DNA of 64,000 nt. Source: Streptomyces barringtoniae (GTDB taxonomy: Bacteria; Actinomycetota; Actinomycetes; Streptomycetales; Streptomycetaceae). The notes under the pieces were generated by a model. The model worked only from the letters and a program-made list of their open reading frames with translations, was not told the origin of the DNA and did no database searches. Every line of letters begins with the position of its first letter. Position 1 is the first letter of the stretch. Location: assembly GCF_020819595.1 (NCBI RefSeq), contig NZ_JAJHNP010000004.1:248001-312000 (forward strand). Direction: 5' to 3'. Shown in pieces: positions 19,535-27,490 of the stretch. A program made the position numbers and the translations under genes.

Positions 19535-20324
19535 CGGCCTGGTCCAGCGCCGACTGCAGCGACTGCTTGTAGCCGGTGCTGGTGTAGGTGGCGCCGGAGA
19601 CGGCGTCGATGTTCGCGTTGCCGGCCGTGACGGCCTCCTGGTTGAGCTTGGGGACCGCCAACGCGGTCTTCTGGTCGCTGAGTCCGCCCTTGGGTGCCTG
19701 GACGGCCTCCGCCTTGGCGATCTTGCCACCGCTGACCGTGATCCGCACCTGGACCGGACCGTACTGCGTCTGCGCGACCTTCCCGGTGACCGTACGGGTC
19801 TGCGCCGCACCGGAGGAGCCCGGGGCCCCGGGACCGGAGGAGCCCGCGGAACCGGCCGACTTCATCCGGTCCAGCGCCGACTGCAGCGACTTCTTGTAGC
19901 CGTTGCTCGTGTACGTCGCCCCGGACACCGCGTCGATCTGCGCGCTCTGCGCCGCGACGGCCTCCTGGTTGAGCTTGGGGACCGCCAATGCGGTCTTCTG
20001 GTCGCTGAGTCCGCCCTTGGGTGCCTGTACGGCCTCCGCCTTGGCGATCTTGCCGTTGCTGACGGTCAGCCGTACCTGCACCGTGCCGTACTGGGTCTGC
20101 GTGGCGTCGCCGGTCACCGTGCCGGCACCGGAGGACGCCTGGGCACCGCCCTGCTGACCGCCCTGCGGGGCCTTCTGTCCCGCCGCCGTCTGCTGCGGTG
20201 CGGCGCCGGCCGCCGACGCCGCGGCCGGATCGGACGCCGGCTTCAGCGACAGCAGCAGTACGACGCCGGACACGGTCGCGGCGGTGGCCAGCACGACCCG
20301 CCGAATGGGGTGGCTCTTCCTCAT
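19527..20324 (-). CDS. Membrane-anchored protein with two FMN-binding domains
   Basis: A 265-residue exported protein. A basic start and one helix (VVLATAATVSGVVLLLSL) anchor it, followed by a Gln/Gly/Ala-rich linker. Two FMN_bind domains cover about residues 70-150 and 178-262. Each contains DAVSGATYTS, matching the flavinylation consensus D-x-x-[ST]-G-A-[TS]-x-[ST], so two covalent FMNs are expected. The domains share long identical DNA stretches (for example 19640-19710 against 19955-20025), which suggests recent duplication or conversion. It lies between the reductase and apbE and probably passes electrons outward. Confidence 0.9.
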   Translation of the reverse strand: MRKSHPIRRVVLATAATVSGVVLLLSLKPASDPAAASAAGAAPQQTAAGQKAPQGGQQGGAQASSGAGTVTGDATQTQYGTVQVRLTVSNGKIAKAEAVQAPKGGLSDQKTALAVPKLNQEAVAAQSAQIDAVSGATYTSNGYKKSLQSALDRMKSAGSAGSSGPGAPGSSGAAQTRTVTGKVAQTQYGPVQVRITVSGGKIAKAEAVQAPKGGLSDQKTALAVPKLNQEAVTAGNANIDAVSGATYTSTGYKQSLQSALDQAGG

Positions 20325-20342
20325 CGCTTTCCTAGCTCCCGC

Positions 20343-21725
20343 TCACATCTCGAACGACTCGTGATGGATGCGGCGGGCGGGGACCCCCGCGCCGCGCAGT
20401 GCCTCGTACACCGACTGGGCGAACCCGGTGGGGCCGCACATGAACACGTCGTGCCGGTCGATGTCCGGGATCTTCCGCTGGAGGTTCTCCGCGGAGATGT
20501 CCGGCCGCTCCCCGTCCGGGCTGTTCACCGCGTACATCAGCCGGGCGCCCCGCTCGTCGGCGATCTTCGCCAACTCGTCCCACAGCGCCAGGTCCTGGGT
20601 GCTGTTGGCCCGGTAGAGCAGGGTGATGTCACCGGCCGCCCCGGGCAGCGTCTCGAACAGCGCCCGCATCGGGGTGATGCCGACCCCGCCCGCGACCAGC
20701 AGCACCTTGCCCCGGCTGCGGCGCTGGGCGGTCATCGCCCCGTACGGTCCCTCCGCCCACACCCGGGTGCCGGGCGTCAGCTCGCGCAGCCGTGCGCTGT
20801 GGTCGCCGATCGCCTTCACCGTGATCCGCAGCATGTCCGGGCGCGGCGCCGCCGACAGCGAGTACGGGTGCGAGCTGAAGCGCATGCCCGGCGCGAGGAA
20901 ACGCCAGCGGAAGAACTGGCCCGCCTCCGCGCCCATCCGGTGCAGCTTCCGCCCGCCGATCAGCACCGACACGATGCCCGGCGTCTCCTCGATGACCGCC
21001 TCCACGCGCATCCGGTGCTTGAGGTTCAGCCGGATCGGGGTGATGATCCGGTACCAGATCAGGAGCGCGGTGACCGTGCCGTACAAGCCGTACCAGAAGG
21101 TCTTCGCCATGGGCTCGACCGCGAAGTCGTTGCCGGTGGTGATCTGGTGCCAGAACGTCAGGAACACCGCCGCGTACGTCATCAGGTGCACGTGGTACCA
21201 GGTGTCGTACGGCATCCGGCGGCGGACCGGGCCGATCGAGGTCAGGCCGATGAGCACGAACAGGCCCGTGCCGATGGCGGCCTTGCCCATGTCCGGAAGC
21301 TGGTTGATGGAGTCGATGGTCTGCTGGACGATGTCGCCGAGCGACTTGCCGGCCTGCAGCGCGTATCCCCACATGATGAGGAAGACGTGCGCCACGATCA
21401 GGCAGAGCGTGTAGCGGCCGCTCATGGCGTGCCAGCGGGCCACCCGGTCCGAGCCGACCCGCCGCTCCAGCGCGGGCACGCGCGCCATCTGGAGCACGAC
21501 CAGCGCCATCAGGTAGCCGGCCAGCAGGCCGGTGATCCGGCCCGCGTTGAGGATCCTGCCGTTGTCGTCGGCGATGGACGGCGTGTTGTGCCACCAGAGC
21601 CACAGCACGGCCGCCGCGCCCGCCCAGACGGCGAGCAGCAGCGGTACGGCCGGGGAGCGGCGCGGGCGGATGCGGCGCATCGTCTGGCGGCGGGCGGCAC
21701 GTCCGCCTGCGAGCGTGGTGGACAC
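20343..21725 (-). CDS. Ferric-reductase-like membrane flavoprotein (first copy)
   Basis: A 460-residue oxidoreductase. The N-terminal half has about six transmembrane helices with heme-ligand histidines (RWHAMSGRYTLCLIVAHVF, WYHVHLMTYAAVFLTFWHQ). An FAD-binding FR-type domain follows (GQFFRWRF, HPYSLSAAP, VWAEGPYGAM). The NAD(P)-binding end has VLLVAGGVGITPMRALFE, DVFMCGPTGF and a terminal aromatic HHESFEM. It should move electrons from cytoplasmic NAD(P)H through FAD and heme across the membrane. The likely acceptor is the adjacent flavinylated protein, 18 bp downstream. GTG 21725 has GGAGG five bases away. Confidence 0.92.
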   Translation of the reverse strand: MSTTLAGGRAARRQTMRRIRPRRSPAVPLLLAVWAGAAAVLWLWWHNTPSIADDNGRILNAGRITGLLAGYLMALVVLQMARVPALERRVGSDRVARWHAMSGRYTLCLIVAHVFLIMWGYALQAGKSLGDIVQQTIDSINQLPDMGKAAIGTGLFVLIGLTSIGPVRRRMPYDTWYHVHLMTYAAVFLTFWHQITTGNDFAVEPMAKTFWYGLYGTVTALLIWYRIITPIRLNLKHRMRVEAVIEETPGIVSVLIGGRKLHRMGAEAGQFFRWRFLAPGMRFSSHPYSLSAAPRPDMLRITVKAIGDHSARLRELTPGTRVWAEGPYGAMTAQRRSRGKVLLVAGGVGITPMRALFETLPGAAGDITLLYRANSTQDLALWDELAKIADERGARLMYAVNSPDGERPDISAENLQRKIPDIDRHDVFMCGPTGFAQSVYEALRGAGVPARRIHHESFEM

Positions 21726-21798
21726 GGTTCCTCCGTGGGGACTTGACCCTTGGCCCACAGATACGTGCCGGATGCGCTGAGTGTTCAGAGTTCCCGCA

Positions 21799-22296
21799 TC
21801 ACAGTCCCGCCGAGTCCAGCGCGGACTGCAGGGACTGCTTGTAGCCGGTGCTGGTGTACGTGGCGCCCGACACCATGTCGATCCCCGCACTCTGCGCGGC
21901 CAGCGCCTCGCGCCGCAGCTGGGGCAGGGCGTAGCTGTTGATCTCCTGGTCGCGCGGGTTGTCCGACGGGTACTGCACCGCCGTCACGTCGGTCAGCTTC
22001 CCGCTCTTGATCGTCACCCGCACCTGGACCGGGCCCCAGCGGGTCTGGACGGTGTCTCCGGTGACGGTCCTGCTGACCGTCTTCGATCCCGGGGACGAGC
22101 CGGATCCGCCCGACGATCCACTTGATCCGCCCGACGGCGCAGAACTGCTCGACACCGTGGGCGACTTGGTGCCGGCCGTGGCCAGCGTGGGGCTCGTGTG
22201 CGGCTTCAGCGACAGCAGCAGCACCATCCCGGAGACGGTGGCGGCACTGGCCAGCACGATCCGGCGCAGGGGGCGGTTCTTCTTCAGGGCATGCAC
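21799..22296 (-). CDS. Membrane-anchored single FMN-binding domain protein
   Basis: A 165-residue exported protein. An N-terminal helix (RIVLASAATVSGMVLLLSL) is almost identical to that of the two-domain paralogue, followed by a Ser/Gly/Pro linker and one FMN_bind domain (about residues 75-163). The modification motif is DMVSGATYTS. It follows the second reductase by 19 bp and probably receives its electrons, so each reductase has its own flavoprotein partner. GTG 22296 has GTGAGG about ten bases upstream. FMN attachment would depend on the ApbE at 18731-19534, the only one in the cluster. Confidence 0.9.
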   Translation of the reverse strand: MHALKKNRPLRRIVLASAATVSGMVLLLSLKPHTSPTLATAGTKSPTVSSSSAPSGGSSGSSGGSGSSPGSKTVSRTVTGDTVQTRWGPVQVRVTIKSGKLTDVTAVQYPSDNPRDQEINSYALPQLRREALAAQSAGIDMVSGATYTSTGYKQSLQSALDSAGL

Positions 22297-22315
22297 GTGG
22301 TCTGCCTCACAGCTC

Positions 22316-23662
22316 TCACAGTTCGAACGACTCGTGGTGGATACGGCGGTCCGGCACCCCGGCCGCCCGCAGCGCCTCGTACACGTCCCGCGCGAAGCCG
22401 TGCGGCCCGCAGATGTAGACGTCATGGCCGGCGAGGCCCGGGAAGGTCGCGCGCAGCGACTCCGCCGTGATGGCCGGGCGCTCGCCCCGGGGACCGTTCA
22501 GCGCGTACAGCACCTGGGCGCCGCGCCAGCGGGCGATCGCCTCCAGCTCGCCGCCGAGCGCCAGGTCCTCGGCAGTGCGGGCCCGGTACAGCAGGGTGAC
22601 CTCGCCGGGCAGCGTCTCGAACAGCGCGCGCAGCGGGGTGATGCCGACGCCGGCCGCGATCAGCAGGGAGTGGTGGCTGGTGGCCCGGTCGGCGGTCATG
22701 GAGCCGTACGGTCCCTCCGCCCACACCCGGGTGCCGGGCCGCAGCAGGGCGACGGCCGCGCTGTGGTCGCCGAGCGCCTTGACCGTGACGCGCATCAGAT
22801 CCGGGCGCGGCGGCGCCGACAGGGAGTACGGCGTCGACGTCCAGCCCAGGCCCTCGCCGAGGAACCGCCAGCGGAAGAACTGTCCGGGCCGCGCGCCCAG
22901 TTGGTCCAGGTGCCGCCCGCGTACGACGACCGAGTACACACCCGGCGCTTCCATGTGAACCGAGTCCACACGCAGCTGGTGGCGCCGGTTGAGGCGGACC
23001 GGGGCGAGGATGCGGAACCACAGCACCAGCGCCGCGACGCCCAGGTACAGCGCGTACCAGACGGCGGTCGCGACCGGCTTGCCGTTGAACTCGTCGCCCA
23101 GCGTCAGCTGGTGGAAGAAGGCCAGGAAGACGGCCGCGTACGTCAGCAGGTGGACGTAGTACCAGAACTCGTGGCCGGTGCGGCGGCGCACGGCCCGCGC
23201 CGAGGTGATGCCGACCGCGAAGAGGATCACCGTGCCGGCGGTGGCCTTGAGCATGTCCGGGTAGTCCAGGACGACGGTCACCGTCTCGTGCCAGAGCGAG
23301 GCCCGGTCCTGGGCGGCGTACCCGGAGAGGATCAGCACGATGTGCGCCACGAGCAGGCAGACCGTGTACCGGCCGGCCATCGCGTGCCAGCGCGCCACCC
23401 GGTCCGAGCCGATCCGGGTCTCGAGCAGCGGGACGCGCGCCATCAGGCCGACCAGCACCGCGCAGGCGTACCCGCACAGCAGCCCGGCGATCCGGCCCGC
23501 GCCGGTCAGCCAGCCGGCCGTACCGACCACGGACCCGGTGTCCGCCCACCAGAGCGCGACCACGGCCGCCGCCCCGGCCCACACAGCGGCCAGCACGGGC
23601 CCCGCGGGGGAGCGCCGTGCGGTCACGGGCGGGGCCGCCCGCCGCACATCCACGGTCGTCAT
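22316..23662 (-). CDS. Ferric-reductase-like membrane flavoprotein (second copy)
   Basis: A 448-residue paralogue of the enzyme at 20343-21725, with the same order: six-helix heme domain (RWHAMAGRYTVCLLVAHIV, WYYVHLLTYAAVFLAFFHQ), FAD domain (GQFFRWRF, TPYSLSAPP, VWAEGPYGSM) and NAD(P) end (AAGVGITPLRALFE, VYICGPHGF, HHESFEL). It is the first gene of the minus-strand operon and starts at ATG 23662, next to the CTCAGAG-box region shared with the response regulator. Tandem duplication of the reductase/flavoprotein unit is clear. The two copies may differ in acceptor or expression, but the sequence does not say which. Confidence 0.92.
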   Translation of the reverse strand: MTTVDVRRAAPPVTARRSPAGPVLAAVWAGAAAVVALWWADTGSVVGTAGWLTGAGRIAGLLCGYACAVLVGLMARVPLLETRIGSDRVARWHAMAGRYTVCLLVAHIVLILSGYAAQDRASLWHETVTVVLDYPDMLKATAGTVILFAVGITSARAVRRRTGHEFWYYVHLLTYAAVFLAFFHQLTLGDEFNGKPVATAVWYALYLGVAALVLWFRILAPVRLNRRHQLRVDSVHMEAPGVYSVVVRGRHLDQLGARPGQFFRWRFLGEGLGWTSTPYSLSAPPRPDLMRVTVKALGDHSAAVALLRPGTRVWAEGPYGSMTADRATSHHSLLIAAGVGITPLRALFETLPGEVTLLYRARTAEDLALGGELEAIARWRGAQVLYALNGPRGERPAITAESLRATFPGLAGHDVYICGPHGFARDVYEALRAAGVPDRRIHHESFEL

Positions 23663-23711
23663 CAGTCGCCGTCCCTTCGTCCGTCGTACCGGGCCACTGT
23701 GCGGGGGAAAG

Positions 23712-23821
23712 CTCTGAGTGACCTCTGAGCGAGGCCCTGACCAGGGCTTTTGAGAGCAGACTCAGAGCCGGTCCTCAGACTCCGTTCAGCGGACCTGAGA
23801 GCTCTCAGAGAAAACTCAGAG
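23712..23821. promoter_or_regulatory. Array of CTCAGAG boxes between redox operon and two-component system
   Basis: CTCTGAG at 23712-23718 and 23723-23729 (the same box on the minus strand), and CTCAGAG at 23804-23810 and 23815-23821, form two direct-repeat pairs, each with an 11-bp period. Looser copies lie at 23761, 23774 and 23785, and a perfect 14-bp palindrome CTGAGAG/CTCTCAG is at 23795-23808. Eleven-bp repeats are typical of OmpR/PhoB-type dimers, so the adjacent regulator probably controls both operons from here. Confidence 0.8.
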
Positions 23822-23870
23822 CGGCGGCGGTGCCTCGCCCCCCGCCACATGGGTGATGCTGGAAGGCGCG

Positions 23871-24611
23871 ATGAACACCACCCGTTCCGGCCGCCCGGCC
23901 CTCACCCGACCCGACGGCACCCCGCTGCGCGTCCTCGTCGTCGACGACGACCCCGACCTGGCAGAGGTCCTCACCGGCGCCCTGCGCTACGAGGGCTGGG
24001 AGGTGCGCGCCGCAGGGGACGGCGCCATGGCGCTCAGCACCGCGCGCGAGCTGCTCCCCGACGCCGTCGTCCTGGACGTGATGCTCCCGGACACCGACGG
24101 CTTCGCCGTGCTGCGCCGGCTGCACGAGGTGAAGCCGGACGTGTGTGTGCTCTTCCTCACGGCACGGGACGCGGTCGAGGACCGGATCGCGGGCATCACG
24201 GCCGGCGGCGACGACTACGTCACCAAGCCCTTCAGCCTGGAGGAGGTCGTGGCCCGGCTGCGCGGGCTGCTGCGCCGTGCGGGCATGGCCCGGCAGCAGG
24301 AGGAGGGGCCGCGGCTGGTGGTGGGCGACCTGGTGATGGACGAGGAGGCCCGCGAGGTCACCCGGGACGGCGAACTGATCGAACTCTCACCCACCGAGTT
24401 CGAGCTCCTGCGCTTCCTCATGCGCAACCCGCGCCGCGTGCTCAGCAAGGCGCAGATCCTCGACCGGGTCTGGTCCTACGACTTCGGCGGCCGGGCCCAT
24501 GTGGTCGAGCTGTACATCTCCTACCTGCGCAAGAAGGTCGACGCGGGCCGCGAGCCCATGATCCACACCGTGCGCGGGGCGGGCTACGTCCTGAAACCGG
24601 TGGCGAAGTGA
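23871..24611 (+). CDS. OmpR/PhoB-family response regulator
   Basis: A 246-residue response regulator. The receiver domain (residues 18-135) has the acidic pair VVDDDPD, the phospho-acceptor Asp in VVLDVMLPD (residue 69), the conserved Thr in FLTARD and the Lys in YVTKPF. The C-terminal winged helix (about 150-243) is LSPTEFELLRFLMRNPRRVLSK, ending in HTVRGAGYVLKP. ATG 23871 has GGAAGG four bases upstream. The kinase gene overlaps by 4 bp. CTCAGAG boxes upstream suggest autoregulation and control of the divergent flavin redox operon. Confidence 0.95.
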   Translation: MNTTRSGRPALTRPDGTPLRVLVVDDDPDLAEVLTGALRYEGWEVRAAGDGAMALSTARELLPDAVVLDVMLPDTDGFAVLRRLHEVKPDVCVLFLTARDAVEDRIAGITAGGDDYVTKPFSLEEVVARLRGLLRRAGMARQQEEGPRLVVGDLVMDEEAREVTRDGELIELSPTEFELLRFLMRNPRRVLSKAQILDRVWSYDFGGRAHVVELYISYLRKKVDAGREPMIHTVRGAGYVLKPVAK

Positions 24612-26092
24612 GCCGCCTCGGCCTCCGCGTGCGCCTGACCCGGCTGCCCCGCCCCCGCACCCTGCGCGCCCGGCTCACCTTCGGCCTGGTGGTGCTGCTG
24701 GCGGTGAGCTGCGCGGCCGTGGGCCTGGCGGCGGTCGTCGAGCTGAACGGCTTCCTCACCCAGCGGCTGGACGAGCAGCTCGTCCAGGTCGGCACCCGGT
24801 TCCCGGAGAGCCTGGAGCACCCCGGGAAGCTGCCCGACGACCACGACGGGGACGAGTACGGCGACACCCGCCGCATGGCCACCGGCACCTTCGGCGCCCG
24901 CCTGCTGAACGGCACGGTGACCAACAAGGGCCTCATCCGCTCCGGCGACCCGGCGGCGGACCTGCGCGTCAACCTGTCCGCCCAGGACGCCGCACAGCTG
25001 GCCCGGGTGCCGGTCGACGGCCGGCCCCACACGGTGGAGCTGTCGGCCCTGCACGACTACCGGGTCGTCGCCTCCGCCGGCCGGGACGGGGACGTGCTGG
25101 TCGTCGGGCTGCCGCTGGAGCCGGTCGAGGCCACGGTCCACCGGCTGGAGGCGGTCGCCGCGATCGTCTTCGGGCTGGCCCTGGTGGTGACCGGCGTGGC
25201 CGGCGCCTTCTGGGTCCGCTGGTCCCTGCGTCCCCTCAGCCGGGTCGCCGCCACCGCCACCCGGGTCAGCGAGCTGCCGCTGGCCAGCGGCGAGGTCGCG
25301 CTGCCACCGCGCGCCCCGGACGCCGACCCGGGCACCGAGGTCGGCCGGGTCGCCGCGGCCTTCAACCGCATGCTCGGCCATGTCGAGGGCGCGCTGACCA
25401 AGCGGCACGCGAGCGAGGAGCGGCTGCGCGGCTTCGCCGCCGACGCCAGCCACGAGCTCCGCACCCCGGTCGCGTCGGTCCGCGGCCACGCCGAGCTGGC
25501 CCTGCTGCACCCGGGCCCGGTACCGCCGGAGGTCACCCGGGCCCTGCAGCGCATCGCCGCCGAGTCCTCCCGCATGGGCCTGATGGTCGACGACCTGCTC
25601 CTCCTGGCCCGCCTCGACGCGGGCCGCCCCCTGGAGCGCCGGTCCGTCGACCTGACCCACCTGGTCCTGGACGCGGTCACCGACGCCCGCGCCGCGGGCC
25701 CCGGCCACCGCTGGACCCTCGACCTGCCCGAGGACCCGGTGACGGTGCAGGGCGACGCCCATCGCCTCCAACAGGTGTTGGCGAACCTGTTGGCCAACGC
25801 GCGTTTGCACACACCTGTTGGCACCAAGGTGACGGTCACCCTGGAGGCCGACGCCGGCTCGGCCGTCCTCTCCGTCCACGACGACGGCCCCGGCGTCCCC
25901 GAGGAGGTCCAGCCGGGCGTCTTCGAACGCTTCACCCGGGCCGAGCACCGCCGCCCCGCCGGTGCCTCCGGCTCCGGCGCGGGTCTCGGCCTGTCGATCG
26001 TGGCGGCGGTGGTGGAGGCGCACGGGGGAAGTGTGGGACTGGAGAGCAGACCGGGAACCACGACGTTCACGGTGCGGCTTCCGGCGAGCTGA
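24608..26092 (+). CDS. Membrane sensor histidine kinase
   Basis: A 494-residue sensor kinase. Transmembrane helices lie near residues 22-43 and 182-203 and enclose an extracytoplasmic sensor of about 135 residues that I do not recognise. It is followed by a HAMP linker (residues 205-260) and the HisKA box DASHELRTPVASVRGH with phospho-His 282. The HATPase end has the N-box LANLLANARLHTP, G1 HDDGPGVP, F-box FERF and G2 GSGAGLGLSIV. GTG 24608 overlaps the regulator stop. It should phosphorylate the upstream regulator. The signal could be redox or metal related given the neighbouring redox operon, but this is inference. Confidence 0.94.
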   Translation: MSRLGLRVRLTRLPRPRTLRARLTFGLVVLLAVSCAAVGLAAVVELNGFLTQRLDEQLVQVGTRFPESLEHPGKLPDDHDGDEYGDTRRMATGTFGARLLNGTVTNKGLIRSGDPAADLRVNLSAQDAAQLARVPVDGRPHTVELSALHDYRVVASAGRDGDVLVVGLPLEPVEATVHRLEAVAAIVFGLALVVTGVAGAFWVRWSLRPLSRVAATATRVSELPLASGEVALPPRAPDADPGTEVGRVAAAFNRMLGHVEGALTKRHASEERLRGFAADASHELRTPVASVRGHAELALLHPGPVPPEVTRALQRIAAESSRMGLMVDDLLLLARLDAGRPLERRSVDLTHLVLDAVTDARAAGPGHRWTLDLPEDPVTVQGDAHRLQQVLANLLANARLHTPVGTKVTVTLEADAGSAVLSVHDDGPGVPEEVQPGVFERFTRAEHRRPAGASGSGAGLGLSIVAAVVEAHGGSVGLESRPGTTTFTVRLPAS

Positions 26093-26097
26093 GCCCT

Positions 26098-26802
26098 TCA
26101 GTACCGGGTGAGGGCGGTGGGCCCGTCCACCGTCCCGATGGCCATGTGCGGCTTCTGCTCCGGCTGCGCCCACTGCAGGATCCGGCGCATCGCGTCCTCC
26201 GGCACCGACACACACCCGGCCGTCGCCGCCTGCCCGTTCACATGGAGGAAGATCCCGGCCCCGCGTCCCCGTACGGGCTGGTCGTAGTTGAACCCGATCA
26301 CGAGCCCGTACGCGTACTGCGTCGAGTAGGCGATGAGGTGCTCCGACTCGGAGCCGCGGCAGTCGGCGGGCAGCGGATCCACCCAACGGTTGTACGCCGC
26401 GGAGTCGTTGTCCTGGCACCACCAGGAACTCTCCTTCACCGCCCGGTACTCGACGCGCGTCCCGCTCGGCGCGGCCTTGATCCCGAAGCCGAAGGGAAGG
26501 CCGTACAAGCCGGTCGGGGTGGTGTTCGTGCCCTGCTCCCGCGCGGCGCCCTCCACCAGCCCGTTCGCCCCGAAGCGCGCCGGTGCCGAACCCGCCTGCA
26601 CCCACTGCCCGTCCTTGAGGTCCCACCAGGTGACCGTCCCCGAGGTCGAGCCGGTGCCCGGTGCCTGAGCGGTGATCAGCTGGCTGCCCCCGCCGGTGTC
26701 CGCCAGCTGTGCGGGCAGCGGCTCGGATCCGGGGCCCGGTGCGAAACCGAGCAGGGCGAGCGAGGAGGCGGACACGAGGGCGAGCACGACACCGGGACGC
26801 AT
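26098..26802 (-). CDS. L,D-transpeptidase catalytic-domain protein
   Basis: A 234-residue exported YkuD-type protein. A short Sec signal (VVLALVSASSLALLGFAPG) precedes a mature region opening with a Gly/Ser/Thr linker. The catalytic motif is HVNGQAATAGCVSVPEDAM, matching H-x-n-[ST]-x-G-C, with the nucleophilic Cys near residue 195. Aromatic segments WWDLKDGQWVQAG and WWCQDNDSAAYNRW lie earlier. It probably crosslinks peptidoglycan stem peptides or attaches proteins in the wall. It is convergent with the sensor kinase (5 bp apart) and begins 3 bp after the PNPOx-like stop, so it is probably its co-transcribed partner. Confidence 0.87.
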   Translation of the reverse strand: MRPGVVLALVSASSLALLGFAPGPGSEPLPAQLADTGGGSQLITAQAPGTGSTSGTVTWWDLKDGQWVQAGSAPARFGANGLVEGAAREQGTNTTPTGLYGLPFGFGIKAAPSGTRVEYRAVKESSWWCQDNDSAAYNRWVDPLPADCRGSESEHLIAYSTQYAYGLVIGFNYDQPVRGRGAGIFLHVNGQAATAGCVSVPEDAMRRILQWAQPEQKPHMAIGTVDGPTALTRY

Positions 26803-26805
26803 GGC

Positions 26806-27393
26806 TCAGACGGTAGACGGCGGAAGCGGCAACGGCAGCCCGGGTAGTCCGTCCAGGCTCGTCGCGACATGCTCCTTCTTCTCGAAGTACGCGTTCAGCG
26901 AGACGTCGTCCTCCCGCGCGAAACGCCTCTCGTGCAGGTCGCGGTCGCTCTCGTACGCCATGTAGGGGACGGCGTAGCCGCAGGTGTCCCGGACCAGTTC
27001 CGCGTGTACGACGATGATCGCGCGCAGTCCGTGCGGGTTGGGGTCGATGCCGGGGAAGTGGGTGAGGAGTTCCCTGAAGCGCGGGTCGTCCCGGAAGACC
27101 GGCTCGCCCCGGCCGTGCACCCGCACGATGTTCGGCGGGCCCTGGAAGGCGCACCACATCAGGGTGATCCGGCCGTTCTCCCTGAGGTGCGCGATGGTCT
27201 CGGCGTTGGACCCGGCGAAGTCCAGGTAGGCCACGCTCAGTTCGTCGAGCACGGCGAAGGAGCCCTTGAGTCCCTTGGGGGAGAGGTTGACCGTGCCGTC
27301 GCCGGACAGTGGGGCGGTCGCGGTGAAGAAGACGGGTTGCTCCTCGATGAATGTCCGGAGCCTGCCGTCGATGCGCTCGTAGGTCTTTCCCAT
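26806..27393 (-). CDS. Pyridoxamine 5'-phosphate oxidase-fold flavoprotein
   Basis: A 195-residue member of the PNPOx-like split-barrel family, binding FMN or F420. The N-terminal half has ERIDGRLRTFIEEQPVFFTATAPLSGDGTVNLSPKGL, abbreviated here as the VNLSPKG strand, then YLDFAGSNAETIAHLRENGRITLMWCAF and RVHGRGEPVF. The C-terminal 60 residues (CGYAVPYMAYESDRDLHERRF) are typical of the larger PNPOx subgroup rather than true PdxH. Substrate is unknown. It is followed after 3 bp by the L,D-transpeptidase gene. ATG 27393 has GGAAAG-type purines close upstream. Confidence 0.83.
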   Translation of the reverse strand: MGKTYERIDGRLRTFIEEQPVFFTATAPLSGDGTVNLSPKGLKGSFAVLDELSVAYLDFAGSNAETIAHLRENGRITLMWCAFQGPPNIVRVHGRGEPVFRDDPRFRELLTHFPGIDPNPHGLRAIIVVHAELVRDTCGYAVPYMAYESDRDLHERRFAREDDVSLNAYFEKKEHVATSLDGLPGLPLPLPPSTV

Positions 27394-27438
27394 GTCCAGC
27401 GATTATCGAGGGGATTCGTTCGGCTGTCTAAGGAATTG

Positions 27439-27478
27439 CCGTGGCCGCCCCGGCCGGCGCTCGTCGGGGCGGCCACGG
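27439..27478 (-). terminator. Strong hairpin after the duplicated secreted protein gene
   Basis: CCGTGGCCGCCCCG (27439-27452) pairs exactly with 27465-27478, a 14-bp stem with a 12-base loop, 13 bp past the stop at 27491. Confidence 0.8.
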
Positions 27479-27490
27479 CCGCATGTCACG

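Noticed and set aside
25760..25830. Repeated CTGTTGG/CCAACAG motif inside the sensor kinase gene
   Set aside because: It encodes the N-box helix LANLLANARLHTP, so repetition follows the protein; no regulatory role supported.
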